The notes below the pieces were generated by a model that made no database searches, was not told the DNA's origin, and saw only the letters and a program-made list of their open reading frames with translations. This document shows, in pieces, positions 9,069-17,728 of a stretch of DNA of 64,000 nt. The stretch is taken from positions 558,001 through 622,000 of the forward strand of contig NZ_JACTGR010000002.1 in assembly GCF_014489075.1 (NCBI RefSeq). The letters run 5' to 3'. The position numbers and the translations under genes are program-made. The DNA comes from Sphingomonas sp. JC676. GTDB taxonomy: Bacteria; Pseudomonadota; Alphaproteobacteria; Sphingomonadales; Sphingomonadaceae. The stretch's first letter is position 1, and each line of letters opens with the position of its first letter.

Positions 9069-11060
9069 TTATCCGGCGGCGCGAAGCCGCTCCTCCTGGT
9101 GCTGGCCGAGGGTGACGAGCTGGACGACGTCGAGGATCAGCGCGACCCCGCCGTCCCCCAGGATGGTCGCGCCGGCGAAGGTGGAAACGTCGCGGTGCAG
9201 CGCCGACATTGACTTGATGACGGTCTGGTGGCTGCCAATGATCTGGTCGACGACAAGGCCGACGCGCTCGGCGCCGGTGGCGATGACGACGATCTTCTGG
9301 TGCGGATCGGGGCGCGTGCCCGTGTCGAACATCTCGCGCAGGCGCAAGAACGGGACCAGGCGATCTCGAAGGGTGATGAAGCTGCGGCCGCGCGAACGCA
9401 AATCCTCTTCGAGGCTCAGCTCGATGCACTCCTCGACCGCAGCGAGCGGGATCACGTAGCGGCCCTCGCCCACCCGGACGAGGAGGCCATCGATGATCGC
9501 CAGTGTCAGCGGGATGCGCAGCGTGACGGTCGAACCCTCGCCGGGCACGCTCTTAATGTCGATCGCACCGCGCAGGCTCTCGATCGTGCGCTTGACCACG
9601 TCCATGCCGACGCCGCGGCCGGAAAGATTGGTGACCGCGGCCGCCGTGGAGAAACCCGGATGGAAGATCATCTGGAGCAGTTCCTGCTCGGAGATCTGCT
9701 GGCCGGGCTGGATCAGGCCCTGCACTTCCGCCTTTGCGCGGACACGGTCGCGATCGATGCCGCGGCCGTCGTCGCGGATGGTGATCATCACTTCGCCGCC
9801 CGCCTGGTGGGCGGAAAGCCTGACCTGGCCCGCGGCGGGCTTGCCGGCGGCGATACGCTCCTCGGGCGTTTCCAGCCCGTGATCGCACGAATTGCGGATG
9901 AGATGGACCATCGGATCGGCGAGCCGTTCCATCACGGTCTTGTCGACCTCGGTCGTCTCGCCTTCGGTGGAAAGCTCGATCGTCTTGCCGGTATCGCGGG
10001 CAAGATCGTGGACGAGGCGGCGGAAACGGCCGAACAGGCTGGCGACCGGCACCATGCGCAGCACCATCATCGTGTCGCGCAGCTCGCTGGCGAGCCGCTC
10101 GATTTCCTCGGAGATCGAGCGGAGCACCAGATCGGCGGCACTGCCGCCGCCATGGGCGAGCTGCGACAGCCGGCTCTGGACGATGACCAGCTCGCCGACC
10201 CGGTCCATCAACTCGTCGAGCCGCTCGGCGGGAACGCGAACGCTCTCGCCGGACTTGGGCGCGGCGCGGCCGGGTGTCGGATTGGCAGTTTCGGGAGCGG
10301 GCGCGTCGTTGGCGGCAACCATCGCCTGCACGACCGTGGGCGTATCGGCGGGAGCGGCATCGGCAGCGGGCTCGGACGCCAGCGGCTCGATCTTCAGCTC
10401 CATGTCGTCCATCACGAAGATGAAGACGTCCTCGATATCGTCCTTCGAGATGTCGCCATGCAGTTCGACGTCCCAGCCGATATGGCATTCGACCGGCACC
10501 AGCTCCGCCAGCGGCGGGATCGCGTCGGTACGCGCGATGATCTTGCACTCGCCCAGCTCGCGCAGCTCGTCGAGCAGCATCAGCGGGTTGGTGCCGTTCG
10601 CCATCGATTCGGGCGGCAGGCGGAAGAACAGGCGCCAGCCTTTCTTGGCAGGCCCGGCCGCAGCGGCAGCAGCCAGGGCGCCCGAAGCGCCGTCGATCGC
10701 CGCCTGGAGGCGGGCCAGGATCGCGTCGCCCGCCGCTTCGAGACCTGTGCCGTCGCCGTCGATCAGCGCGCGCATATGGTCCTGCGCGGAAAGGATCACC
10801 GCGACCAGTTCCTGCGTGGCAGGCGCCAGGCCCTTGCGGACGCGATCGAACGCAGTCTCGCAGTGATGGGTAAAGGTGGCGAGCGCATCGAAGCCGAACA
10901 TCGCGCCCGAGCCCTTGAGCGTGTGCAGGCCGCGGAACACAGCATCGACCAGATCGCGGTCGTCGAGGCGGTGGCCGAGATCGAGCAGACCCTGCTCGAT
11001 CTGCTCGAGCAGTTCGCCCGCCTCGACACGGAATGCCGCGATCGGATCCTGGCCGCTCAC
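9069..11060 (-). CDS. cheA: CheA: chemotaxis histidine kinase
   Basis: The central kinase of the pathway phosphorylates CheY and CheB. The 663-residue protein has an N-terminal HPt domain with phosphorylatable H46 in FRGLHTLKGSG, a variable region to about 260, a dimerisation domain (VRVPAERLDELMDRVGELVI), a HATPase domain (HLIRNSCDHGLE, DDGRGID and NLSGRGVGMDVV boxes) and a C-terminal CheW-like domain. It starts with GTG at 11058-11060, overlapping the cheY stop as GTGA, so translation is coupled to cheY. Length and domain order are normal for CheA. Confidence 0.97.
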   Translation of the reverse strand: MSGQDPIAAFRVEAGELLEQIEQGLLDLGHRLDDRDLVDAVFRGLHTLKGSGAMFGFDALATFTHHCETAFDRVRKGLAPATQELVAVILSAQDHMRALIDGDGTGLEAAGDAILARLQAAIDGASGALAAAAAAGPAKKGWRLFFRLPPESMANGTNPLMLLDELRELGECKIIARTDAIPPLAELVPVECHIGWDVELHGDISKDDIEDVFIFVMDDMELKIEPLASEPAADAAPADTPTVVQAMVAANDAPAPETANPTPGRAAPKSGESVRVPAERLDELMDRVGELVIVQSRLSQLAHGGGSAADLVLRSISEEIERLASELRDTMMVLRMVPVASLFGRFRRLVHDLARDTGKTIELSTEGETTEVDKTVMERLADPMVHLIRNSCDHGLETPEERIAAGKPAAGQVRLSAHQAGGEVMITIRDDGRGIDRDRVRAKAEVQGLIQPGQQISEQELLQMIFHPGFSTAAAVTNLSGRGVGMDVVKRTIESLRGAIDIKSVPGEGSTVTLRIPLTLAIIDGLLVRVGEGRYVIPLAAVEECIELSLEEDLRSRGRSFITLRDRLVPFLRLREMFDTGTRPDPHQKIVVIATGAERVGLVVDQIIGSHQTVIKSMSALHRDVSTFAGATILGDGGVALILDVVQLVTLGQHQEERLRAAG

Positions 11061-11425
11061 CGGCCAAGGACCTTGCGGGCGACCTTGACGAGCTGTTCGG
11101 GCACGAAGGGCTTGACTAGCCAGCCGGTCGCGCCGGCGGCCTTGGCCTGCTGCTTCATCGCGTCATCGGATTCGGTGGTGAGGAAGATGATCGGCGTACC
11201 GCACTGGGCGGGATCCTTGCGCAGCTCGCGGATCATCGTCAGCCCATCCATGTTGGGCATGTTGAGATCGGTGATGATCATGTCGAACTTGGCCGAGTTG
11301 GCGGCGGTCAGCCCTTCGACGCCGTCGCCGGCTTCGGTGACGTCATAGCCCGCACCGGTGAGCGCGATGCGGATCGCCATGCGCAGGCTGGGGGAATCGT
11401 CGACGGTAAGGATCGAGGCAGTCAT
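11057..11425 (-). CDS. cheY: CheY: single-domain response regulator
   Basis: A 122-residue REC-only protein with the acidic pair D9-D10, phosphoacceptor D53 (ITDLNMPNMDGL), T (LTTES) and the switch Lys in WLVKPF. CheA would phosphorylate it, and it would then bind the flagellar or other output machinery. It is coupled on both sides by 4-bp overlaps: ATGA with the STAS gene and GTGA with cheA. No cheZ phosphatase is seen. Confidence 0.95.
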   Translation of the reverse strand: MTASILTVDDSPSLRMAIRIALTGAGYDVTEAGDGVEGLTAANSAKFDMIITDLNMPNMDGLTMIRELRKDPAQCGTPIIFLTTESDDAMKQQAKAAGATGWLVKPFVPEQLVKVARKVLGR

Positions 11426-11733
11426 TGGGGGAGTTCTCCGTGGAACCAGAAATCCAGGTCGGCAGGCTGAGGATCGCCAAGGAAGCCGGCGCGATCGAGC
11501 AAAGCGGCAAGCCCAGGGCCCGCGGGCTGGGCTAGGCCGAGCCGGGCGCCTTCCTGTTCGAGGTGCGCGCGCGCGGCGAGGACGAGCTGAATGAAGCTGA
11601 GATCGACCTCGGCCAGGGCAGACAAGTCGATGTCGATATCGCCGCCCGACTGGACGGCCCCAAGGAGCTGCTCGGCGAATTCGCCGGCGCTTCTCACGGT
11701 AATGGAGATCGGCGCTTCGATTACTTGCGTCAC
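11422..11733 (-). CDS. STAS-domain protein, first gene of the chemotaxis operon
   Basis: A small STAS-fold protein (anti-anti-sigma/CheX-like scaffold) with the pattern IDIDLSALAEVDLSFIQLVLAAR, where the usual phosphorylatable Ser of the D-S-S motif is seen as VDLSF. I chose GTG 11731-11733 (103 aa, MTQVIEAPISITVRSAG) because AGGA lies five bases upstream; an earlier GTG at 11764-11766 would add 11 residues. STAS proteins often head che operons, but their biochemical role there is poorly defined. Its stop overlaps the cheY start by 4 bp. Confidence 0.85.
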   Translation of the reverse strand: MTQVIEAPISITVRSAGEFAEQLLGAVQSGGDIDIDLSALAEVDLSFIQLVLAARAHLEQEGARLGLAQPAGPGLAALLDRAGFLGDPQPADLDFWFHGELPQ

Positions 11734-11826
11734 GTCGTTCCTATCCCTGCCAAAAGCGGCCTGCACTTCCGGAGCACAGACCTGCTTTTGCTTTTTAGAG
11801 GGATGCGGCGCGGTTCATTGGATCGT

Positions 11827-11842
11827 AACGATATTTTTCGTT
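11827..11842. promoter_or_regulatory. Inverted repeat upstream of the chemotaxis operon
   Basis: AACGA and TCGTT arms flank the AT-rich spacer TATTTT about 95-110 bp upstream of the STAS start, in the otherwise gene-free 11734-11944 stretch. Nearby are two copies of CGGATCGGAGCGG (about 11870 and 11908). It may lie in the promoter region of the che operon. I see no convincing -35/-10 pair. Confidence 0.3.
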
Positions 11843-11944
11843 CCGGATCGGACTGACATGGCGGATTTCCGACGGATCGGAGCGGGTCGTTTCGCTATGC
11901 CCGGCCGGATCGGAGCGGATGGTTTAGGCCGGCCCAAAGAAAGC

Positions 11945-11980
11945 CGATCGCGGCGAGCGCCTTAGCACCCGCCGCGATCG
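11945..11980 (-). terminator. Intrinsic terminator of the PEP-CTERM gene
   Basis: A perfect 11-bp inverted repeat (CGATCGCGGCG and CGCCGCGATCG) with a 14-base loop lies just after the minus-strand PEP-CTERM gene. In the minus-strand transcript it is followed by GCUUUCUUU, a usable U-rich tract. It separates this gene from the chemotaxis operon. Confidence 0.75.
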
Positions 11981-11988
11981 CATTGATA

Positions 11989-12675
11989 TCAGGCGTGGGC
12001 GACGCCGCCACGACGGCGGCTCCGCACACCGATTCCGACAGCGCCGAAACCGGTCAGCATCATCGCCCAGGCCGCCGGCTCGGGAACGCCAGGAACACCC
12101 GTAGCGGTGCCCGCGAAGGTGAGATTGTCGGCCACACCCTGACGGTTGATGCCGAGCCCGACATCGAGGCTGCCCGGCGTGAAGCCATAGTCGTAGGAAT
12201 AGGACTGGGTGCCCCAGGCAGTGGTGATCAGCAGATTGGCGACAGTGCCGGCATAGCTGACGCTCATATTGCCGCTCTGGAAGCTGTTAAGCGGCTGGAT
12301 GCCGTTCAGGAAACCGTTGTTGCCAGTGTAGAAGCCATAGGAATCGAACCAGCCGTCCCCGTCATTGTCCTGGACCTTGATGAAATAGTTGCTGCCCGAG
12401 AGATAGCCTAGCGCGAGCGCGACATAGCTGCCCGAATCGAAGCCGCGCAGCGCGACATCGACCGACGCGGTGGTCGAGCTCGAGTCATTGTAAGTCGACA
12501 GCGCGGTAAAAGTCGTGATGGCCTTGCCGCCCAGGATCGACGGCGTGCTGGCCTGGTTGGTGTAGTTGGGGCCCAGGCCCGTCCCGTTGGGACGATTGAA
12601 ATCGTCGGTGATCTGGGCATGGGCCGAACCGCACGCGCTGGCCAGCGCGGCGGCAATCATCATCTTCTTCAACAT
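11989..12675 (-). CDS. PEPxxWA-CTERM sorting domain protein
   Basis: A 228-residue exported protein. The signal peptide is MLKKMMIAAALASACGSAHA, cut after AHA. The mature part is rich in Ser, Thr, Gly, Asn and Tyr with low charge, typical of a beta-rich surface protein. The C-terminus carries VPEPAAWAMMLTGFGAVGIG followed by RSRRR, the PEPxxWA-CTERM anchor recognised by an exosortase; this variant is characteristic of sphingomonads. No exosortase gene is in the window. Such proteins are often linked to exopolysaccharide or biofilm. It is monocistronic by its own terminator. Confidence 0.9.
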   Translation of the reverse strand: MLKKMMIAAALASACGSAHAQITDDFNRPNGTGLGPNYTNQASTPSILGGKAITTFTALSTYNDSSSTTASVDVALRGFDSGSYVALALGYLSGSNYFIKVQDNDGDGWFDSYGFYTGNNGFLNGIQPLNSFQSGNMSVSYAGTVANLLITTAWGTQSYSYDYGFTPGSLDVGLGINRQGVADNLTFAGTATGVPGVPEPAAWAMMLTGFGAVGIGVRSRRRGGVAHA

Positions 12676-12861
12676 GGTATTCCCTCTCGATTACGTGATT
12701 TGTCAGTCGCTTACGCAGCGTCCGCACGATACTTGGCGCGGGACATGCGGCGGTTCGTGCCGCGGGCGTAACGACAGATCAGCAAGAGCGAGACGGCGGT
12801 GCCGGGAATGCGACGAGCATGTTCCCGGCAGCGACGAAGGCGCGCGGCTTACTACGCGGCC

Positions 12862-13632
12862 TTAATTCTTGAGACGATGGCGCACCTCGTCCCAGTGGCG
12901 CGGTCCGACGCGCACCGTCGCGCCCGAACGCAGGACAAGCGCCATATGGCGGCCGATCGAGTTGATCTGGAGCACCGATTTGGGCCGGACGAACGCCGAA
13001 CGATGGACGCGGATCATCTGCGCGGGATCGAGGCCCCGTTCGAGCGCGGACATCGTCACGCGGATCATGTGGCTGCGCTCGGCGGTGTGGAGCAGCGCAT
13101 AATCCTTGGCCGCCTCGATCCATTCGATCGTGTCGACCGGCACCCGGATCTGCCCGCGCGAGGTGGGCACCCAGAATTCCTGGTGATAGTCGCCGGTATC
13201 GGTGGGCGCCTCTTCGGCCGCGTCTGCATCATCATTCGCGACGGCGGGCGCGTCGCTGAGTCGCCGGGCGACCGAACGGATGCGGGCGAGCAGCTCGCGC
13301 GGCTCGAACGGCTTCATGATGTAATCGTCGGCGCCGAGCTCGAGCCCGACGACGCGATCGATCACGTCGCGGCGCGCGGTGAGCATGATGATCCCGATCG
13401 TCGGATGGCTCGCGCGCAGCCGCCGGGCGATGCTGAAGCCGTCCTCGACCGGCATGGTCACGTCGAGCACGACAAGCGCCGGGGTGCGCTGTGCCAGGAT
13501 CTGGTCGAGCTCGGCGCCGCCGCCGGCCTCGTCCACTTCAAGGCCCTGCTCGCGCAGATAGGCGGCGACGGGCTCGCGGAGATCCTCTTCGTCGTCGACG
13601 GTGATGATATAGGGGTTGGCTGCGGTGCTCAT
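12862..13632 (-). CDS. Response regulator, REC-LytTR DNA-binding
   Basis: A 256-residue transcriptional regulator. The REC domain (residues 7-120) has D13-D14, phosphoacceptor D57 (VVLDVTMPVEDG) and K in YIMKPFEP. A linker rich in Ala and Asp leads to a LytTR domain (about 155-255; VDTIEWIEAAKDYALLHT, MIRVHRSAFVRPKSV). The start ATG overlaps the stop of the hybrid kinase by 4 bp, so it is the likely partner of that kinase. Targets are unknown; the GGTGT/ACACC dyads upstream of the kinase are candidates for autoregulation. Confidence 0.93.
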   Translation of the reverse strand: MSTAANPYIITVDDEEDLREPVAAYLREQGLEVDEAGGGAELDQILAQRTPALVVLDVTMPVEDGFSIARRLRASHPTIGIIMLTARRDVIDRVVGLELGADDYIMKPFEPRELLARIRSVARRLSDAPAVANDDADAAEEAPTDTGDYHQEFWVPTSRGQIRVPVDTIEWIEAAKDYALLHTAERSHMIRVTMSALERGLDPAQMIRVHRSAFVRPKSVLQINSIGRHMALVLRSGATVRVGPRHWDEVRHRLKN

Positions 13633-16600
13633 GCGAGATCCATCTGCTGCAGGAAGCGGCTGACCGCTTCGGGCGTGAAGGGCTTTTCGAGAACGGGACG
13701 CTGTACATCGGCTAGGAAACGCGCGGCCGCGACACCCAGGGTATCACCGGTCGCGAAGGCCACGCGATCAAGTAGATCAGGCCGTTCGGCCATCATCCAG
13801 GCATGGAGCTGGGGGCCGTCGATATCGGGCATGCGGATATCGCTGACGATCAGGTCGAAATCGCCGGTGCGAAGCTGGGCGCGCGCGTCCGCGCCGCCGA
13901 CGGCGATGTCGCAGGTAAAGCCCTCGACCAGGAGGAAATCGGCTAGCGCCTCGGCGATCTCCGCCTCATCGTCGATCACCAGCGCACGACGCGCCGGCGC
14001 GGCGGCGGCGAGCGGAAGGTCGGCGGGGATCGGCGGCAGCGTCTGGCCGACATCGATCGGCAGCGTCAGGCGGAAGCACGCCCCCTCGGGCGACGGAACC
14101 AGCTCCAGCCGCCCGCCATGCGCCTCGGCCAGGCCCTGCGAGAAGGACAGGCCTACGCCCGTCCCCTGCCCCTGCGGCTTGGTCGTGAAGAACGGCTCGA
14201 AGATCCGTCGCCGCATCTCATCGGGGATGCCGGGGCCGGTGTCGCATACTTCGAGCGTCACCATTCCGGCCTCGCCGAGCGCAGTGCGCAGCGTCAGCGT
14301 CCGGTTCTCGGTCGCGGAATCGGCCATCGCCTGCTGCGCGTTGACGATCAGGTTGATGATGATCTGGTGGAGCTGATCCGAATCCGCGGCGATCAGCGGC
14401 AGCGCCGGCGCGAAATCGCAGTTCGAGGCGATCCCGTCGGTCTTGAGGCCATAGTCCGCCAGTTCGTGCGCGGCGATCGCCACGGCGTTGAGGTCGACGG
14501 CGGCGCGTTCGGGCCGCTTCTGCCGCGCCATCGCGAGAAAGGTCTGGACGATCCGGGCGCAGCGATCGGCCGCGCGGCGGATCTTCTGCGCGCGCGCCGC
14601 GAGCTCCGAACCCTGTGACTGGCGCTCCATCATCACCGCCTGGGCGACGACGATCGACAGCGGATTGTTGAGCTCGTGGCTGACGCCCGCGAGCAGTGAG
14701 CCCAGCGCCGACAATTTCTCGGTCTGGTAGAGCGCCTCGCGCGACTGGGCGAGCGCGGCTTCGGCACGCTTGCGCTCGGTCAGGTCGAGCGTGAAGCCAC
14801 CGGTCCGCGCAATGCCGACGCTCGCGCCCACCGGGAAGGCCATCGACAGGACGTGGGTGACTTCGAGGAAGCCGGCGAGCGCGATTTCGGCGCCTGCGAC
14901 GTTGCCCGCACGGGCGCCGCGCTCGATGATCTCGAGTTGCGCGGCGATCTCGGGCGGGAAAAGCTCGTTGGGATGCTTGCCCTGCAATTCCTCGGGCGTG
15001 CGGCTCAGCGCCTTGGCGAATTCGGGATTCACGCGGATATAGCGCCCCTCCCCATCCTTCAGGTGCATTGCGACGGGCGCATTCTCCATGAACGCGGAAA
15101 GCTGCGCCTCGCTTTCGGCCAGCCGCTCCTCCGAATGCGCGCGTTCGAGCACAGAGAGCGTCCGGTCGGCGAGATCGCGGACCAGATCGACTTCGCTGTC
15201 GCGCCAGCGCCGCGGCGTTCCCTGCTGGACCGAGAGTACTGCGACGATCTGTCCCGCGCGCATCATCGGCAGCGTCAGCACTGCGGCGATTCCGAGCGAA
15301 TCGAACAACGGCTTGTTGGTCTCGTCGAAGCGCGGATCGGTCGCGGTGTCGTTGACGCGCACCGCCTGACCACTCGAATGCGCGGCAGCGAGCTTCTCGC
15401 CCAGCGCGCTCAGCGGATAGCGCTGGTCGACGGCGCTCAAAACGCCTTCGCGCCATTCCTGCGTCACGCACAGCACCGAACCGTCGCTGCTGGTCTCGGC
15501 GAAATTGGCGCGCTCGACACCCAGATGTTCGCCCAGCGCCGCCAATGTCTGCCCCAGGATCCCGCGCGCACTGGTCTCGTTGCGGATCCGGTCGCTCCAG
15601 GCCAACAGGAAGGTCTGGTTGCGCTCGCTTTCCTGCAGCGCGGCCTGCGCCGTGGCGCGTTCGAGCGCGACCCAGGTCCGCTCGGCGATATCGCGCATCA
15701 GCTGAATCTCGCTGTCGCGCCACACGCGCGGGCGATCGTTCTGAACCGAAAGCGCCGAGTGCATCTGGCCGTCCTGCACCAGCGGCATGCTGACGAATGC
15801 CTGGATCTCGTGGCTGGTATAGCGCTCGACGGCGGACTGCTCGAGCCGCGGATCGTGCACGACATCCTCGTACCGGATCACTTCGCCCGCGATCCAGGCG
15901 CGATCGACCGAGGCGCCGACGCTCTCCAACGAGAAGACATTGCCCTTCACGCTCGACACGCCGTCGCGCCATTCGTCGATGACGCAGAAGATACGCCCGG
16001 TCTCGTCGGTCTCGGCATAGGTGGTGCGCGTCACGCCCAGGTGCCGGCCGAGCCATTCGAGCGTGGTCGAGAGGATCGCCTGCGGCGAGGCCTCGCCGCG
16101 AATGCGGTCGCTCCAGTCGATCAGGAACGCCTGGTTGCGCTCGCGCTCCTGGAGCGCGGTCTCGGCGCGCGCGCGGGCGACCGTCGCCCAGACACGCTCG
16201 GCGAGTTCCTCGCACAGATCGACCTCATCGACCGCCCATTGGCGCGGCACGCTGTCGAGCACAGCCATCACCGCGACCATGCGGCCTTCCTTGACGATCG
16301 GCACGATGATGCCCGATCGCGTGCCCATCAGGTCTGCCGCGCCCTGCACCGGATCGTCCGGCGCACGACCGAGCTGGGTGTTGTCGCTGATGACCTGCAT
16401 CTTGGCGTCGGCGCCCCGCGCGGCCAGCTTCTGATACGCCAGCCGCATCTGCTCATGGCCCGCTAGATCCTCACGCGGGACTCCATTGGCTGCATGAAAG
16501 GTGCCCATCTTGGCGAGATCGCCGTCAGACGCTTCGCCATAGAGGAAATGGGTAATGCCGAGATGCTCGGAGAGAATGCGCGACAGCGCCGCAAGGATCT

Positions 16601-17573
16601 TGTCCGCATCGGTCAGGTCGCGAGAGACGTCGTGCAGCGCGCGCAGCACCGTCTGCCTCCGGTCGAGCGCCTGCTTGTCGCTCAGATCGACCTGGACCGC
16701 GCACCACCGCGCCACCGTGCCGCCGGAATCGTGGAGCGGGACGACCTTGGTCAGATACGGCCGATAATTGCCGTCGCCGCCGCGCATGCGCAGCTGCACC
16801 GCATTGGGCGTCTGGCGCGCGCGCATCTGCGCCAACAGCGTGCGCGCCTTGGGCACGTCGTCGGGGTGGACGACGTCGATGGGATCGCCCAGCGCGCCGC
16901 GCGTGCCATCGAACATGTCGTGCCATTGCTGGTTGCCCCAGCGCAGATTGCCTTTCTCGTCGCCGATCCAGCAAAGCCCGGGCAGGCTTTCGGCGAGCAA
17001 GCGGAACTGCTCCTCGCTCTCGCGCAGCTTCGCGGTGAGCCGCAGATGCTCGAGCGCCCCCCAGATCCGCGCGCCGGTCTGCGAGAGAAGATTCACTTCC
17101 TCCGCGCTCCACACGCGCGGCTTGTCGTCGATCGCGACGAACAGCGCGACCAGCGCGCCGTCGTTGAGTAGCGGGATCGTGACGAAGGCACGGCTGTCGC
17201 TCAGCTCGAGCAGCCGGGCCTCTTCATGGACCAGGTCGAGATCCGAGACATTGTTGACGATGACGGTCCGGCCGCGGCGATATTCGCCGGTCAGCGCGGA
17301 ATCCGCATAAAAGGGATGCCGCCCCGCCATGCTGACCAGCCCGGGGCGTGCCCAATCCAACGGAATGTTGATGAACTCGATCCCGGGCTCGAGCTCGCCA
17401 TAGCCGACGCGTGCGACGCCCAGGAAACGGCCGATCGCCTCGGCGGTGACGCTCAGGATGCGCAGCGGATCGGCTTCGGAGGCGAAATGCTCCGACAGCC
17501 ATAGCCGTACCTGCTCCGCCGAATCGAAATCGGGGAAGATGACGTCCGCTGTGATATTGCGCGCTGGTTTCAT
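13629..17573 (-). CDS. Hybrid sensor histidine kinase with multiple GAF and PAS domains
   Basis: A soluble kinase of about 1314 residues. Order: GAF, PAS (about 290-410), then three further tandem GAF-like modules marked by recurrent 'FL..WSDRIR-E-S' and 'LGRHLGV' patterns, another PAS (FMENAPVAMHLKD), then the HisKA domain with phosphorylatable His in GVSHELNNPLS (about residue 965), HATPase (NLIVNAQQAM, DTGPGIP, GTGVGLS) and a C-terminal REC domain (about 1194-1314; phosphoacceptor Asp in IVSDIRMPDIDG). No TM segments, so it senses cytoplasmic signals. The start is ATG 17571-17573 behind a GGCGGGG; ATG 17583-17585 is an alternative. The frame stays open 130 codons upstream, but that part is low-complexity Arg/Pro and not convincing. 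Confidence 0.92.
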   Translation of the reverse strand: MKPARNITADVIFPDFDSAEQVRLWLSEHFASEADPLRILSVTAEAIGRFLGVARVGYGELEPGIEFINIPLDWARPGLVSMAGRHPFYADSALTGEYRRGRTVIVNNVSDLDLVHEEARLLELSDSRAFVTIPLLNDGALVALFVAIDDKPRVWSAEEVNLLSQTGARIWGALEHLRLTAKLRESEEQFRLLAESLPGLCWIGDEKGNLRWGNQQWHDMFDGTRGALGDPIDVVHPDDVPKARTLLAQMRARQTPNAVQLRMRGGDGNYRPYLTKVVPLHDSGGTVARWCAVQVDLSDKQALDRRQTVLRALHDVSRDLTDADKILAALSRILSEHLGITHFLYGEASDGDLAKMGTFHAANGVPREDLAGHEQMRLAYQKLAARGADAKMQVISDNTQLGRAPDDPVQGAADLMGTRSGIIVPIVKEGRMVAVMAVLDSVPRQWAVDEVDLCEELAERVWATVARARAETALQERERNQAFLIDWSDRIRGEASPQAILSTTLEWLGRHLGVTRTTYAETDETGRIFCVIDEWRDGVSSVKGNVFSLESVGASVDRAWIAGEVIRYEDVVHDPRLEQSAVERYTSHEIQAFVSMPLVQDGQMHSALSVQNDRPRVWRDSEIQLMRDIAERTWVALERATAQAALQESERNQTFLLAWSDRIRNETSARGILGQTLAALGEHLGVERANFAETSSDGSVLCVTQEWREGVLSAVDQRYPLSALGEKLAAAHSSGQAVRVNDTATDPRFDETNKPLFDSLGIAAVLTLPMMRAGQIVAVLSVQQGTPRRWRDSEVDLVRDLADRTLSVLERAHSEERLAESEAQLSAFMENAPVAMHLKDGEGRYIRVNPEFAKALSRTPEELQGKHPNELFPPEIAAQLEIIERGARAGNVAGAEIALAGFLEVTHVLSMAFPVGASVGIARTGGFTLDLTERKRAEAALAQSREALYQTEKLSALGSLLAGVSHELNNPLSIVVAQAVMMERQSQGSELAARAQKIRRAADRCARIVQTFLAMARQKRPERAAVDLNAVAIAAHELADYGLKTDGIASNCDFAPALPLIAADSDQLHQIIINLIVNAQQAMADSATENRTLTLRTALGEAGMVTLEVCDTGPGIPDEMRRRIFEPFFTTKPQGQGTGVGLSFSQGLAEAHGGRLELVPSPEGACFRLTLPIDVGQTLPPIPADLPLAAAAPARRALVIDDEAEIAEALADFLLVEGFTCDIAVGGADARAQLRTGDFDLIVSDIRMPDIDGPQLHAWMMAERPDLLDRVAFATGDTLGVAAARFLADVQRPVLEKPFTPEAVSRFLQQMDLA

Positions 17574-17592
17574 ATCCCCGCCCATTTGTGCA

Positions 17593-17605
17593 GGTGTACC
17601 ACACC
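17593..17605. promoter_or_regulatory. GGTGT-N3-ACACC dyad (proximal site)
   Basis: A perfect 5-bp inverted repeat with spacer ACC, about 20 bp upstream of the hybrid-kinase start codon. The same half-sites recur at 17704-17715, with centres about 110 bp apart. Candidate operator for the kinase/LytTR pair or the divergent LysR-like gene; inference from symmetry only. Confidence 0.4.
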
Positions 17606-17703
17606 CTTTGGTCGACTGGGGAGCCGAGCGGCGCGGCCCGGTCGCCACGTCCGTCGCGTTGGTCGCATCTTCGTCGCAGCCGTCGCAACTGATGACGGTA
17701 ACC

Positions 17704-17715
17704 GGTGTAAACACC
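17704..17715. promoter_or_regulatory. GGTGT-N2-ACACC dyad (distal site)
   Basis: Second copy of the GGTGT/ACACC inverted repeat, here with spacer AA, 14 bp before the ATG of the plus-strand LysR-like gene. Two related sites at a helical-phase spacing in a divergent region suggest cooperative binding of one regulator. Confidence 0.4.
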
Positions 17716-17728
17716 CCACAATAATCAA

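Noticed and set aside
9228..11348. A 706-codon plus-strand frame opposite cheA and cheY
   Set aside because: CheA and CheY are unmistakable on the minus strand; the antisense frame has no recognisable domain.
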